A DNA stretch of 64,000 nucleotides from NCBI GenBank assembly GCA_021787595.1, contig JAJYLQ010000018.1, positions 1 to 64,000 of the forward strand, written 5' to 3'. Position numbers and translations under genes: made by a program. The notes under the pieces were generated by a model. That model did no database searches, was not told the DNA's origin, and saw nothing but the letters and a program-made list of their open reading frames with translations. This stretch comes from Chloroflexota bacterium. GTDB lineage: Bacteria; Chloroflexota; Anaerolineae; Anaerolineales; Villigracilaceae. This document shows positions 56,468-64,000 of this stretch, one piece after another. Within the stretch, counting starts at the first letter, position 1, and each line of letters opens with the position of its first letter.

Positions 56468-58501
56468 ATGCAAAGCACATTCGGAAGTTTGGCAGGTTGG
56501 TTCAAAGGTTTCAATACGAGGTTTTCGCATGGCATTGACACGTTCATGCGGACGGGCTTCCGCATCCCGATTGCCACCAAACTCATCCTCAGCTTTCTGG
56601 CAGTCATTATTATCGTCAGCACGATTTTCACCATTGTGGGAATTCGCCTGATCAACGACCGCATCCTGACGGAAGCCCAGCAAATGGTGGATCTCGATCT
56701 GAACTCCGCCAGAGGAATCTACGAAGGCAGATTGAATCACATCCATGACGTTGTTCATCTGACAGCAGATAGGCTTTTTCTCGCAGAAGACCTGACCAGC
56801 GGAAATGTCATGGACGCCGCCGATGAGTTGACCAAAGTAAAAGAGGCCGAAGGCCTTGATGTCTTGAACGTCACCGACGCGTACGGCCATGTCTTATTAC
56901 GGACCGGTAATTTAGGAGTTTATGGGGACAGCCAGATCCACAACGAGCTTATCTCTACGGCGATTACTCAAAAGGCGCCTGCAGCCGCCACGATCATCGT
57001 ATCTGCGGAAGATTTGAGCAAAGAATCTCGACTCCTTGCCCAGCAAGCCGACATCAAATTCATCAATACTCCCATGGCAAGAATTACAGGTGAAACCGAA
57101 GAGACCAGCGGCATGATGCTGGCGGCGGCGGCTCCGATCTTCGACCGCAACGATAAGTTGATCGGGATCTTATACGGCGGAACCTTACTGAACAGGAATT
57201 ATGGGCTGGTTGACGAGATAAAGCAAACCGTCTTTCAGGGCATGAAATATAACGACAAGGATATTGGAACGGCGACAATCTTTCAGGACGATGTAGGGAT
57301 TTCGACCAATGTCCTGAATGGGGATGATTCCCGTGCGATCGGCACGCGCATCATGGAGAGTGTATACAACCAGGTTGTCCTCAACGGCCAGCCTTATGTG
57401 GGACGGGCCTATGTAGTGAATAATTGGTACATCACAGCGTATGAGCCAATCAGAGACCTGCACAACGAAACAATAGGGATTTTGTACGTTGGCATTCTCG
57501 AACAGCCATATACAGATATTGAGCGACAGACCATCTTTGCCTTTCTGGCAATTGCGTTTATCGGCGCGCTTGGCTCGATGATTTTTGCCTACTTTATTTC
57601 GCAAAGGATTTCCGTGCCCCTCGGGAAACTGGTGTCGGCTTCCAGGGAAATTGCGGATGGCAACTTGAATATCAGGGTCGAGATCAAATCAGGCGATGAA
57701 CTGGGCAAGCTGGCGCATACTTTCAACAAAATGGCGTCGGCTTTAAAGGAGCGGGATGATGAATTGAAGGAGTTTGCCAAACGAAAAATCATGGAATCAG
57801 AGAGGCTGGCGCTCATTGGACAGCTCTCAGCCAATGTGGCTCATGAATTGAATAACCCGCTGCAAGGAATCGTTACCTATTCTCACTTGCTTCTCGAAGT
57901 CATGCCAAGTGACCAGGACGAGACCTGTAGAAGCAATCTTGAGAAGATCACGATCCAGGCCAATCGCTGCCGCGACATCATCCGCGGCCTGCTGGACTTT
58001 TCGCGGCAGAGAAAACCGGACAAAACGTTATGCGATGTCAATGAGGTGCTGAGAGGCTGTGTTTCCCTGCTGGAAAAGCAAGCCTTGTTCCATAACATCC
58101 AAATTATCTGGGGCCTGGAGCCTGCGCTGCCGGAGGCCGTCATTGACCCGTCACAAGTCGAGCGTGTGTTCATGAACATCATCATCAACGCCGCTGAAGC
58201 CATGGAAGGCAACGGGCGATTGACACTCACAACCCGATTCGAGCCCGACGATCAATTCATCGAACTGCAATTTGCAAATACCGGCCCGGCAATTGCGAAA
58301 GACAACCTGGACAAGATTTTCGATCCTTTCTTTACCACCAAGGATACCGGGCACGGGGTCGGCTTGGGACTGGCTATCAGTTATGGGATTGTCAAAGAAC
58401 ATAGAGGCACGATCACGGTGGAAAGCGAGCCCGGCAAAGGAACGACTTTCATTGTCAGATTACCAGTGACTTCTAATGGAAACGGTGCAAGCCATGGATA
58501 A
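56468..58501 (+). CDS. Cache-HAMP sensor histidine kinase
   Basis: This 677-residue kinase starts at the ATG after CAGGAATAAC. It has a membrane helix (LILSFLAVIIIVSTIFTIVG), a large extracellular Cache-type sensor (about 60-315, with GMMLAAAAPIFDRNDKLIGILYGG and GQPYVGRAYVVNNWYITAYEPIRD), and a second helix (IFAFLAIAFIGALGSMIFAYFI). HAMP (SVPLGKLVSASREIADGNLNIRV), HisKA with H-box LSANVAHELNNPLQGIVTYSH and HATPase (NIIINAAEAMEGNG, GHGVGLGLAISYGIV) follow. It is placed between the ETF and Hdr genes and overlaps the next signalling gene. Confidence 0.92.
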   Translation: MQSTFGSLAGWFKGFNTRFSHGIDTFMRTGFRIPIATKLILSFLAVIIIVSTIFTIVGIRLINDRILTEAQQMVDLDLNSARGIYEGRLNHIHDVVHLTADRLFLAEDLTSGNVMDAADELTKVKEAEGLDVLNVTDAYGHVLLRTGNLGVYGDSQIHNELISTAITQKAPAAATIIVSAEDLSKESRLLAQQADIKFINTPMARITGETEETSGMMLAAAAPIFDRNDKLIGILYGGTLLNRNYGLVDEIKQTVFQGMKYNDKDIGTATIFQDDVGISTNVLNGDDSRAIGTRIMESVYNQVVLNGQPYVGRAYVVNNWYITAYEPIRDLHNETIGILYVGILEQPYTDIERQTIFAFLAIAFIGALGSMIFAYFISQRISVPLGKLVSASREIADGNLNIRVEIKSGDELGKLAHTFNKMASALKERDDELKEFAKRKIMESERLALIGQLSANVAHELNNPLQGIVTYSHLLLEVMPSDQDETCRSNLEKITIQANRCRDIIRGLLDFSRQRKPDKTLCDVNEVLRGCVSLLEKQALFHNIQIIWGLEPALPEAVIDPSQVERVFMNIIINAAEAMEGNGRLTLTTRFEPDDQFIELQFANTGPAIAKDNLDKIFDPFFTTKDTGHGVGLGLAISYGIVKEHRGTITVESEPGKGTTFIVRLPVTSNGNGASHG

Positions 58502-59639
58502 TAGATCGAAGATACTCATCATTGACGATGAGGAGGTGGTTCTGGATTCCTGCTCCCAAATCTTGAGGGGAGGGAACTGCCAGGTCGCTACCGCCATGAG
58601 CGGCGACTCGGGATTGAAACTCGTCAAAGAATTCCAGCCCGATCTCGTTTACGTGGACCTCAAGATGCCCGGTATTTCAGGCTTCGATGTCATCGGACGA
58701 ATCCGCGAGCTCGACCCGACGATCGTCAGCATTGTCATCACGGGATACGCCACGGTGAGTTCGGCTGTCGAAGCGATGAAGAACGGCGCGTATGACTTCC
58801 TGCCCAAGCCGTTCACACCGGACGAATTCCGTTTGATCACGCGTCGAGGGCTCGATAAAAGAAAGTTGACGCTGGAAACCATCGCCCTGCGAAAAGAAAA
58901 GGAAATGCTGAGGGAGAATTTTGCCGCCATTGTTTCGCACGAACTGAAAGCGCCTCTCGGCGCGGTGCAGCAAAATCTGTATTTTTTGTCAGACGAATTA
59001 TCGGCTCAACTCACCAATGAGCAAAGGAAGCGCCTCGAGCGGATGAAGGTTAACATCAGCGATTTGATCAACCTCATTCAAACCTGGCTGCGGGTGCTGT
59101 CCGTTGATGTCTCAAAAATTCGAGATGACTTCAAACCCGTCTCTATGCCATCCGTGGTTTCAAAAGCCATCGAGGCTGTCCAGCCTCACGCGGTTCGCAA
59201 GGACATCGAAATCGTTCCTTCGATCGGCGAATCGCTCCGCCCCGTAAACGGAGATGAAGGCACGCTGGTGGAGACTGTCATCAACATTCTTGGCAACGCG
59301 ATCAAGTACTCACGAGCGGCAAGCCAGGTACACATCCATGCTGAAGAAGAAGGAAACAACGTATTGATCTCCGTGACGGACACCGGTCCCGGCATCTCCA
59401 AAGAAGACCTTCCCTATATTTTCAACGACTTCTATTCTGGCAAAGCGGCTCCGGCTTCGGAACGCGGCAGCGGGATCGGACTGGCAGTCGCCCGCCGCAT
59501 CGTCGAGGCGCATAACGGAACGATTTCAGTCGAAAGTGAATTGGGCAAAGGAAGCACTTTTGTAATTCGTTTGCCGAACATCAATCCTGAGTCGCACAAT
59601 GAGCCTGCGTTGGAAACAAATGGTTCAGCAAAATCGTAG
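58494..59639 (+). CDS. REC-histidine kinase hybrid
   Basis: This 381-residue cytoplasmic protein has an N-terminal receiver domain (KILIIDDEEVVLDSC, phosphoacceptor in LVYVDLKMPGISG, VITGYAT, PKPFTP). A coiled linker is followed by HisKA (NFAAIVSHELKAPLGAVQQNLYFL) and HATPase (INILGNAIKYSRAAS, DTGPGISKEDLPYIF, GSGIGLAVARRIVEAH). The REC-first order suggests that phosphate from the upstream kinase controls this kinase. The ATG at 58494 overlaps the upstream stop; an ATG at 58476 in the same frame is also possible. No DNA-binding output is present. Confidence 0.9.
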   Translation: MDNRSKILIIDDEEVVLDSCSQILRGGNCQVATAMSGDSGLKLVKEFQPDLVYVDLKMPGISGFDVIGRIRELDPTIVSIVITGYATVSSAVEAMKNGAYDFLPKPFTPDEFRLITRRGLDKRKLTLETIALRKEKEMLRENFAAIVSHELKAPLGAVQQNLYFLSDELSAQLTNEQRKRLERMKVNISDLINLIQTWLRVLSVDVSKIRDDFKPVSMPSVVSKAIEAVQPHAVRKDIEIVPSIGESLRPVNGDEGTLVETVINILGNAIKYSRAASQVHIHAEEEGNNVLISVTDTGPGISKEDLPYIFNDFYSGKAAPASERGSGIGLAVARRIVEAHNGTISVESELGKGSTFVIRLPNINPESHNEPALETNGSAKS

Positions 59640-59696
59640 CCCTGCTTCCGGCGGCGGCTTGAGCGTTAGTCTAAAATCTTAATATGAAGGAGAACT

Positions 59697-60119
59697 ATGA
59701 GCGCACAGATAATGATGATTGATGATGATCCCGATTTTGTGGCGGGGATCAAATCCATCCTCGAAAAGGCCAGCTACAAAGTGGACGCGGCTTACAACCC
59801 GAAGGATGGATTCCAAAGTTTGCAAAGCAAACATTATGACCTGCTCCTGCTCGACATCATGATGGGCAGAGGCGCAGAGGGCGTGGCTTTGGCGCGGAAG
59901 ATCCGAAAGGATCCGAAGCTAAAGGAAATGCCCGTCCTGATCATCACGGGGCTGCGGGAACAGATCGCTTTCCTCTTCCCGGGCCAATCGGTCCATCCGC
60001 ATTTCGTCGAGACCGACGAGCTGGTCGAGAAGCCGGTGGAGCCGAAGCTCCTGCTGGAAAAAGTGGGCACTCTCTTGAAGCTGGCAGAAGAGAGAAAGTC
60101 CAAAACCCCGGTGCGATAG
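59697..60119 (+). CDS. Stand-alone receiver-domain response regulator
   Basis: This 140-residue REC-only protein has MIDDDPDF, LLLLDIMMGRGAEG (phosphoacceptor Asp), LIITGLREQ and a divergent C-terminal FPGQSVHPHFVETDELVEKPVEP with the conserved lysine. GAAGGAGAACT precedes the ATG. With no output domain it must act by contact with another protein, plausibly an enzyme of the operon. It is 11 bases upstream of hdrC. Confidence 0.88.
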   Translation: MSAQIMMIDDDPDFVAGIKSILEKASYKVDAAYNPKDGFQSLQSKHYDLLLLDIMMGRGAEGVALARKIRKDPKLKEMPVLIITGLREQIAFLFPGQSVHPHFVETDELVEKPVEPKLLLEKVGTLLKLAEERKSKTPVR

Positions 60120-60130
60120 GAGGATCATTC

Positions 60131-60694
60131 ATGGCAGCAGAACTTTCTTTCAGCGATGAAATCGCCAACATGATGTACGCCTCGCACGGCAATCCGATCC
60201 GGGAATGCATCCAATGCGGAACTTGCTCGGGAACCTGCCCGGCGGCGGAGTTCATGGATCATACGCCGCGTCAAATCATCGGCATGATCCGCGCCGATCT
60301 CAAGGATGAAGTGCTGGCCAGCAACACCTATTGGTCGTGCGCTTCCTGCTATCACTGCACGGTGCGCTGTCCGGCAGGGATCGATATCGCCGATATGATG
60401 TACGCGCTGAAACGTTATTCGATGTGGAAGAAGAGCTATCAAGAGGGCCTGATCGGGCCTGCCTTCTCTGAAAGTTTCGTGAAGATGATCGCCGGTTCCG
60501 GTCGTTCCTTCGAGCCGCAACTGGCGCCCGCTTATCTTTTCAAGTACGGGCCTCGAGGTTTGATTCAAGAAGCGCAGATGGCCACAAGCCTGGTGTTCAA
60601 AGGCAGAATGCCTTTGCTTCCGAGGAAGATCAAGGGGCTGGAGAACTTCCAGCGCATGGTGAGACGAATCATCCCGATTGGAGAGTCGTCATGA
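60131..60694 (+). CDS. hdrC: Heterodisulfide reductase subunit C-like
   Basis: This 187-residue HdrC carries two [4Fe-4S] motifs, CIQCGTCSGTCPAAEFMD and CASCYHCTVRCPAGIDIADMM, and relays electrons between HdrA and HdrB. N- and C-terminal helices match the family and length is typical. The ATG follows GATAGGAGGATCATTC. The stop overlaps the hdrB start (ATGA), indicating a stoichiometric complex. Confidence 0.92.
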   Translation: MAAELSFSDEIANMMYASHGNPIRECIQCGTCSGTCPAAEFMDHTPRQIIGMIRADLKDEVLASNTYWSCASCYHCTVRCPAGIDIADMMYALKRYSMWKKSYQEGLIGPAFSESFVKMIAGSGRSFEPQLAPAYLFKYGPRGLIQEAQMATSLVFKGRMPLLPRKIKGLENFQRMVRRIIPIGESS

Positions 60695-61566
60695 AACAGT
60701 ATGCATACTATCCCGGCTGCTCTCTCGAGAGTCTGGCTGAAAGCTACAACGTCTCGACGCTCGAAGTGGCGCGCGGGCTTGGGCTGGACTTGAAAGAAAT
60801 CGAAGATTGGAATTGCTGCGGCGCAACCGCGTACTTCCCGGTGGACGAGCTGCTGGCCTATACACTCGTCGCGCGCAATCTGGCAATTGCCGAAAAAGAC
60901 GGCGCGAGCGATTTCGTCACTCCATGCAGCGCCTGCTACAAGAACGCTTACTTCACCAACGCGTATCTCAAAAGGGACGCGGATTTGGCGGATCACATCA
61001 ATTACGCCCTGGAAGCCGACCACCTGCACATCAACGGGACATTGAGGGTCCGTCATCTCATCGAAGTCATCCTTGAAGATGTGGGGCTGGAGGAAGTCAA
61101 GAAGAACGTCACGCATCCGCTCAAGGACTTGAAAGTCGCTCCATATTACGGATGCCAGATGCTTCGTCCAAGAAAAGATCACGAGAACGTCGAGAACCCG
61201 CAATTCTTCGAGCAGTTGTTAGCGGCTCTCGGCGCGGACCCGGTACCGTATCCAAGCAAAACGCGTTGCTGCGGCGGATCGCTGATCATCACGAATCGAA
61301 AAGCGGCGCTCGATATGGTCCGCAAACTTTTGGAAGACGCCGTGAACCATAAAGCCGAGGTGATCGCCACGACCTGCCCCATGTGCAACATCAATCTGGA
61401 AGTGTATCAAGCGCAGGTCAATCAGGAGTTTGGCACGCAATTTTCGATTCCCGTCATGTATTTCACCCAACTCATGGGCGTGGCCATGGGCCTCAAACCG
61501 AAGAGTTTGGGAATTGGAAAAGAAATGGTCCCCGGAGTGCCGCTGCTTAACTTCGCTCAAAGTTGA
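60691..61566 (+). CDS. hdrB: Heterodisulfide reductase subunit B-like
   Basis: This 291-residue HdrB has two complete CCG domains. The first has YYPGCSLE, WNCCGATAYFP and TPCSACYKN; the second has YYGCQMLRP, TRCCGGSLI and TTCPMCNIN. All cysteines for the two non-cubane [4Fe-4S] clusters are therefore present. In methanogens this subunit reduces CoM-S-S-CoB. In bacteria lacking those thiols the substrate is unknown, possibly another disulfide or a protein partner. Confidence 0.94.
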   Translation: MKQYAYYPGCSLESLAESYNVSTLEVARGLGLDLKEIEDWNCCGATAYFPVDELLAYTLVARNLAIAEKDGASDFVTPCSACYKNAYFTNAYLKRDADLADHINYALEADHLHINGTLRVRHLIEVILEDVGLEEVKKNVTHPLKDLKVAPYYGCQMLRPRKDHENVENPQFFEQLLAALGADPVPYPSKTRCCGGSLIITNRKAALDMVRKLLEDAVNHKAEVIATTCPMCNINLEVYQAQVNQEFGTQFSIPVMYFTQLMGVAMGLKPKSLGIGKEMVPGVPLLNFAQS

Positions 61567-61583
61567 AAACAGGAGAGAAACCT

Positions 61584-63602
61584 ATGACTGAAAGAATTGG
61601 CGTTTATGTTTGTCACTGCGGCACGAACATCGCGGGTGTGGTGGATGTCGCAGAGGTCAGCCGATGGGCAGGAAAACATCTCGCAGCGCAAGGCGTGGTG
61701 GTTTCACGCGACTACAAGTTCATGTGCTCCAGCCTCGGCCAGGAACTGATCCAGAAAGATATCAAAGAACTGGGCTTGACACGCGTCGTGGTCGCGGCTT
61801 GTTCACCGCATCTGCACGAGAAGACGTTCCGCAATGCCAGCAAAGGTGCGGGATTAAATCCGTATTTGACTGAAATGGTTTCCATCCGCGAACAGGATTC
61901 GTGGGTGCACACCGACAAAGCCGCCGCGACCGATAAAGCCAAAGCCATCCTCGCGGGAGGCGTGGCGCGCGTGGCTCACAACACGGAACTCGAACCATTG
62001 CGCGTGCCGATCCATCCGGCTACGATGATCGTCGGCGCAGGAATCGCTGGAATTCAAGCCGCGCTCGAAATCGCCGACGCGGGCTATCACGTTTATCTGG
62101 TCGAGCGCGAACCATCCATCGGTGGACACATGGCACAGTTCGATAAAACCTTCCCCACACTGGATTGTGCGGCTTGCATTCTGACTCCAAAGATGTTCGA
62201 GGTCGGCTCGCATCCAAACATCACCCTGCTCACATGGAGCAATGTTGAGAAGGTGGACGGCTACATTGGGAATTTTACGGTGACCATCTGCAAGAAAGCC
62301 CGGTATGTCAACACGGATACCTGCACCGGCTGCGGCATCTGCTGGGAAAAATGCCCCTGGAAAGTCGTGGATAAAGTCTTCGAGGCTGGCATGGGCAGCC
62401 GCAAGGCCATTTATACGCCGTTCCCGCAAGCTGTGCCAAAATATCCAGTCATTGACAGAGAAAACTGCGCCTACTTCAAGAACGGCAAGTGCAAGGCGTG
62501 CCAGATCTTCTGCCCCACCGAACCCAACTCGATTGACTTCAATCAAAAGGATGAGATGCTGGAAGTCCAGGTTGGCAACATCATCCTGGCCACCGGATAC
62601 CAACTATTCGATGCGACGCGCATCCCTCAATACGGCTACGGCAGGCTGCCGAACGTGTTCACCAGCCTGGAATTCGAGCGGATGTGCAACGCTTCGGGTC
62701 CGACCGAGGGCAAGATCGTCTTGCGCGATAAGAAGACCACGCCGAAGACGGTGGTCATCGTTCACTGCGTTGGCAGCCGCGATGAAAATTACAACAAGTA
62801 TTGCTCCAGCATTTGTTGCATGCAGAGCTTGAAGTATGCCCATCTGGTGATGGAGCGCACGGGCGCGGAAGTCTATAACTGTTACATTGATATCCGCACT
62901 CCCTTCAAGGATTACGAGGAGTTCTATAAGCGCGTGCTGGAAGAAGGCGGCAATTTCATCCGCGGCAAGGTAGCGGAGATCACCGATGTGGCGCGCACGC
63001 CCAATGAAGAAGGCAAATTGATCGTGCAAGTCGAAGATACGCTGATCGGCAAACAACGCCGCATCCCAACCGACATGGTCATCCTTTCTGCAGGCATCGA
63101 GCCGCGTCATGACGCCAAAGAAGTTGGCAAACAATTCGGGATTTCCTGCGGCGCCAGCGGTTGGTATATTGAAAGACACCCAAAGCTGGACCCGGTGGCA
63201 ACGATGACGGAGGGCGTTTTCATAGCCGGATGTGTGCAAGGCCCGAAAGACATCCCCGCCAGCGTGGCGCAGGGTGCGGCGGCATCGGCGCGCGTGCTCG
63301 GAAAGATCCAGCAGAAGGAAGTCGCACTCGAACCGGTGCGCGCCTCGATCAACGAGAATCAATGCTCGGGCTGCCGCATCTGCAACAACCTGTGTCCGTT
63401 CAACGCCATCGCCTTCCACGAAGATCGAATGGTATCGGAAGTCAACCCGGCACTGTGCCAGGGCTGCGGAACGTGCGTTGCCGCCTGCCCGGCGGGCGCG
63501 ATCAGCGGAACCGGATTCTCCAACGAACAGATCCTCTCGCAAATCGAAGGTCTGTTGTTGGTGAATGTGGATGGAAATTTAACGGAGGCGGTCCCAGGTT
63601 AG
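61584..63602 (+). CDS. hdrA: Heterodisulfide reductase subunit A-like flavoprotein
   Basis: This 672-residue FAD protein is the core of Hdr complexes, where electron bifurcation or confurcation occurs. Visible are the N-terminal VYVCHCGTNIAG, the FAD motif IVGAGIAGIQAALEIADAG, the Cys-rich TLDCAACILTPKM, and ferredoxin motifs CTGCGICWEKCPWK and CKACQIFCP in the inserted domain. A second flavin-binding part (GVFIAGCVQGPKDIP) and two C-terminal ferredoxin motifs (CSGCRICNNLCPFNA and CQGCGTCVAACPAGA) follow. I chose the ATG at 61584, after CAGGAGAGAAA. Length and cluster content match canonical HdrA. Confidence 0.94.
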   Translation: MTERIGVYVCHCGTNIAGVVDVAEVSRWAGKHLAAQGVVVSRDYKFMCSSLGQELIQKDIKELGLTRVVVAACSPHLHEKTFRNASKGAGLNPYLTEMVSIREQDSWVHTDKAAATDKAKAILAGGVARVAHNTELEPLRVPIHPATMIVGAGIAGIQAALEIADAGYHVYLVEREPSIGGHMAQFDKTFPTLDCAACILTPKMFEVGSHPNITLLTWSNVEKVDGYIGNFTVTICKKARYVNTDTCTGCGICWEKCPWKVVDKVFEAGMGSRKAIYTPFPQAVPKYPVIDRENCAYFKNGKCKACQIFCPTEPNSIDFNQKDEMLEVQVGNIILATGYQLFDATRIPQYGYGRLPNVFTSLEFERMCNASGPTEGKIVLRDKKTTPKTVVIVHCVGSRDENYNKYCSSICCMQSLKYAHLVMERTGAEVYNCYIDIRTPFKDYEEFYKRVLEEGGNFIRGKVAEITDVARTPNEEGKLIVQVEDTLIGKQRRIPTDMVILSAGIEPRHDAKEVGKQFGISCGASGWYIERHPKLDPVATMTEGVFIAGCVQGPKDIPASVAQGAAASARVLGKIQQKEVALEPVRASINENQCSGCRICNNLCPFNAIAFHEDRMVSEVNPALCQGCGTCVAACPAGAISGTGFSNEQILSQIEGLLLVNVDGNLTEAVPG

Positions 63603-63613
63603 GAAGAAAAGAC

Positions 63614-63895
63614 ATGTTGATATTTTACGTTTTGAACCTGGCTCTTTACCTGCTGTTCGTCTTTCTTGGTTATTGGATATCAGGAAAGATTAAGCCTCCA
63701 CAAACGACCCAAACATGGATTCTCTGGGTCATACTGGTTATCTTCGCAGGTGGAGTATGTGTCAGTGGTTATGCTGTGGATATCAAAAACGCCGTTGTAC
63801 TGCACGGTAATGACATGCTTCAAGCTATCGGCATTGGCATTCTGATTGGCTTTGTGATTGCCAAATTCAAGCAAGCCAAGCCAGCTACGTTCTGA
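63614..63895 (+). CDS. Small three-helix membrane protein in hdr operon
   Basis: This is an unrecognised 93-residue protein with three hydrophobic helices (IFYVLNLALYLLFVFLGYWI, WILWVILVIFAGGVCVSGYAV, MLQAIGIGILIGFVIAKF) and a basic tail. It starts at an ATG after AGGAAGAAAAG, 11 bases after hdrA and 35 bases before mvhD. Soluble Hdr-Mvh systems normally have no membrane subunit here, so this could anchor or couple the complex to the membrane. Confidence 0.78.
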   Translation: MLIFYVLNLALYLLFVFLGYWISGKIKPPQTTQTWILWVILVIFAGGVCVSGYAVDIKNAVVLHGNDMLQAIGIGILIGFVIAKFKQAKPATF

Positions 63896-63930
63896 TGTTG
63901 AAAGCGTAGCGGCATAAAGGAGACTCAATA

Positions 63931-64000
63931 ATGAGCAATGAAAAATTTGAACCCGTGATCATTGGCTTTACCTGCAACTGGTGCAGTTACCGCGCTGCGG
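63931..64000 (+). CDS. mvhD: MvhD-type hydrogenase iron-sulfur subunit (partial, runs off end)
   Basis: Only the first 23 codons lie in the window. They read MSNEKFEPVIIGFTCNWCSY followed by RAA, matching the conserved N-terminus of MvhD/FrhD-type delta subunits (GFxCNWCxYxxAD). These bind a [2Fe-2S] cluster and link HdrA to a hydrogenase or formate/NADH dehydrogenase module. AAAGGAGA lies 8 bases upstream. What follows outside the window decides the electron donor. Confidence 0.85.
   Translation, partial: MSNEKFEPVIIGFTCNWCSYRAA

Overview
The window looks like a chromosomal segment of an uncultured Chloroflexota bacterium, most likely class Anaerolineae. This is an inference. It rests on moderately GC-rich DNA, many single-membrane-style lipoproteins, AAA-type FtsH, RNase J, MltG, a LysM/M23 peptidase, a branched-chain-amino-acid-type ABC system with several orphan binding proteins, an Etf/Hdr redox cluster, and very many short palindromic and heptad repeats between and inside genes. 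I saw no rRNA, tRNA, phage, plasmid or CRISPR locus.

Layout. 0.1-9 kb holds housekeeping genes: a GT4 glycosyltransferase, YraN, a REP-associated (Y1) transposase, MiaA, a long-chain acyl-CoA ligase, FtsH and exonuclease III. 9-11.8 kb holds a CheY-like protein, a DUF192 protein, a LysM/M23 peptidase and a cyclic-nucleotide-binding protein. 11.8-21.4 kb is a complete liv-type ABC transporter (binding protein, two permeases, two ATPases) behind a structured leader. It is followed by an FAD amine/amino-acid oxidoreductase and two further paralogous binding lipoproteins. 21.4-32 kb holds CinA, an M14 peptidase, a broken GIY-YIG gene, an amidohydrolase-CYTH fusion, an ECF sigma/anti-sigma pair, cell-surface lipoproteins and MltG. 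32-50.8 kb holds RuvX, a membrane protein with a baseplate-J-like domain, a GH13 alpha-glucosidase, a probably acquired HNH nuclease, UbiB, DUF1992, RNase J (preceded by a candidate structured RNA with its own promoter and terminator), Pcm, MutY, a GT-C membrane glycosyltransferase, an MBL-fold protein, an EamA transporter and a UbiA prenyltransferase.

51.2-64 kb is the most interesting part: one apparent operon of HdrD-like Fe-S protein, EtfB, EtfA, a membrane NarI/HdrD-like ETF:quinone oxidoreductase, a Cache-HAMP histidine kinase, a REC-kinase hybrid, a stand-alone REC, HdrC, HdrB, HdrA, a small three-helix membrane protein and the start of MvhD. It joins ETF-to-quinone chemistry, a soluble HdrABC-MvhD module and a private signalling relay without a DNA-binding output. 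Together with the acyl-CoA ligase at 3.9 kb it suggests electron disposal during fatty-acid or other acyl-CoA oxidation. Both HdrD-like proteins have lost the cysteines of their first CCG domain, whereas HdrB keeps all of its cysteines.

A second theme is repeat-driven editing of coding sequence. GTAGGG...CCCTAC palindromes, the CCCCTCTCCC palindrome, seven-base repeats and a 48-bp dispersed repeat lie in intergenic regions. They also supply in-frame protein segments or stop codons in the transposase, CinA, the alpha-glucosidase, the anti-sigma factor, the GT-C enzyme and RuvX.
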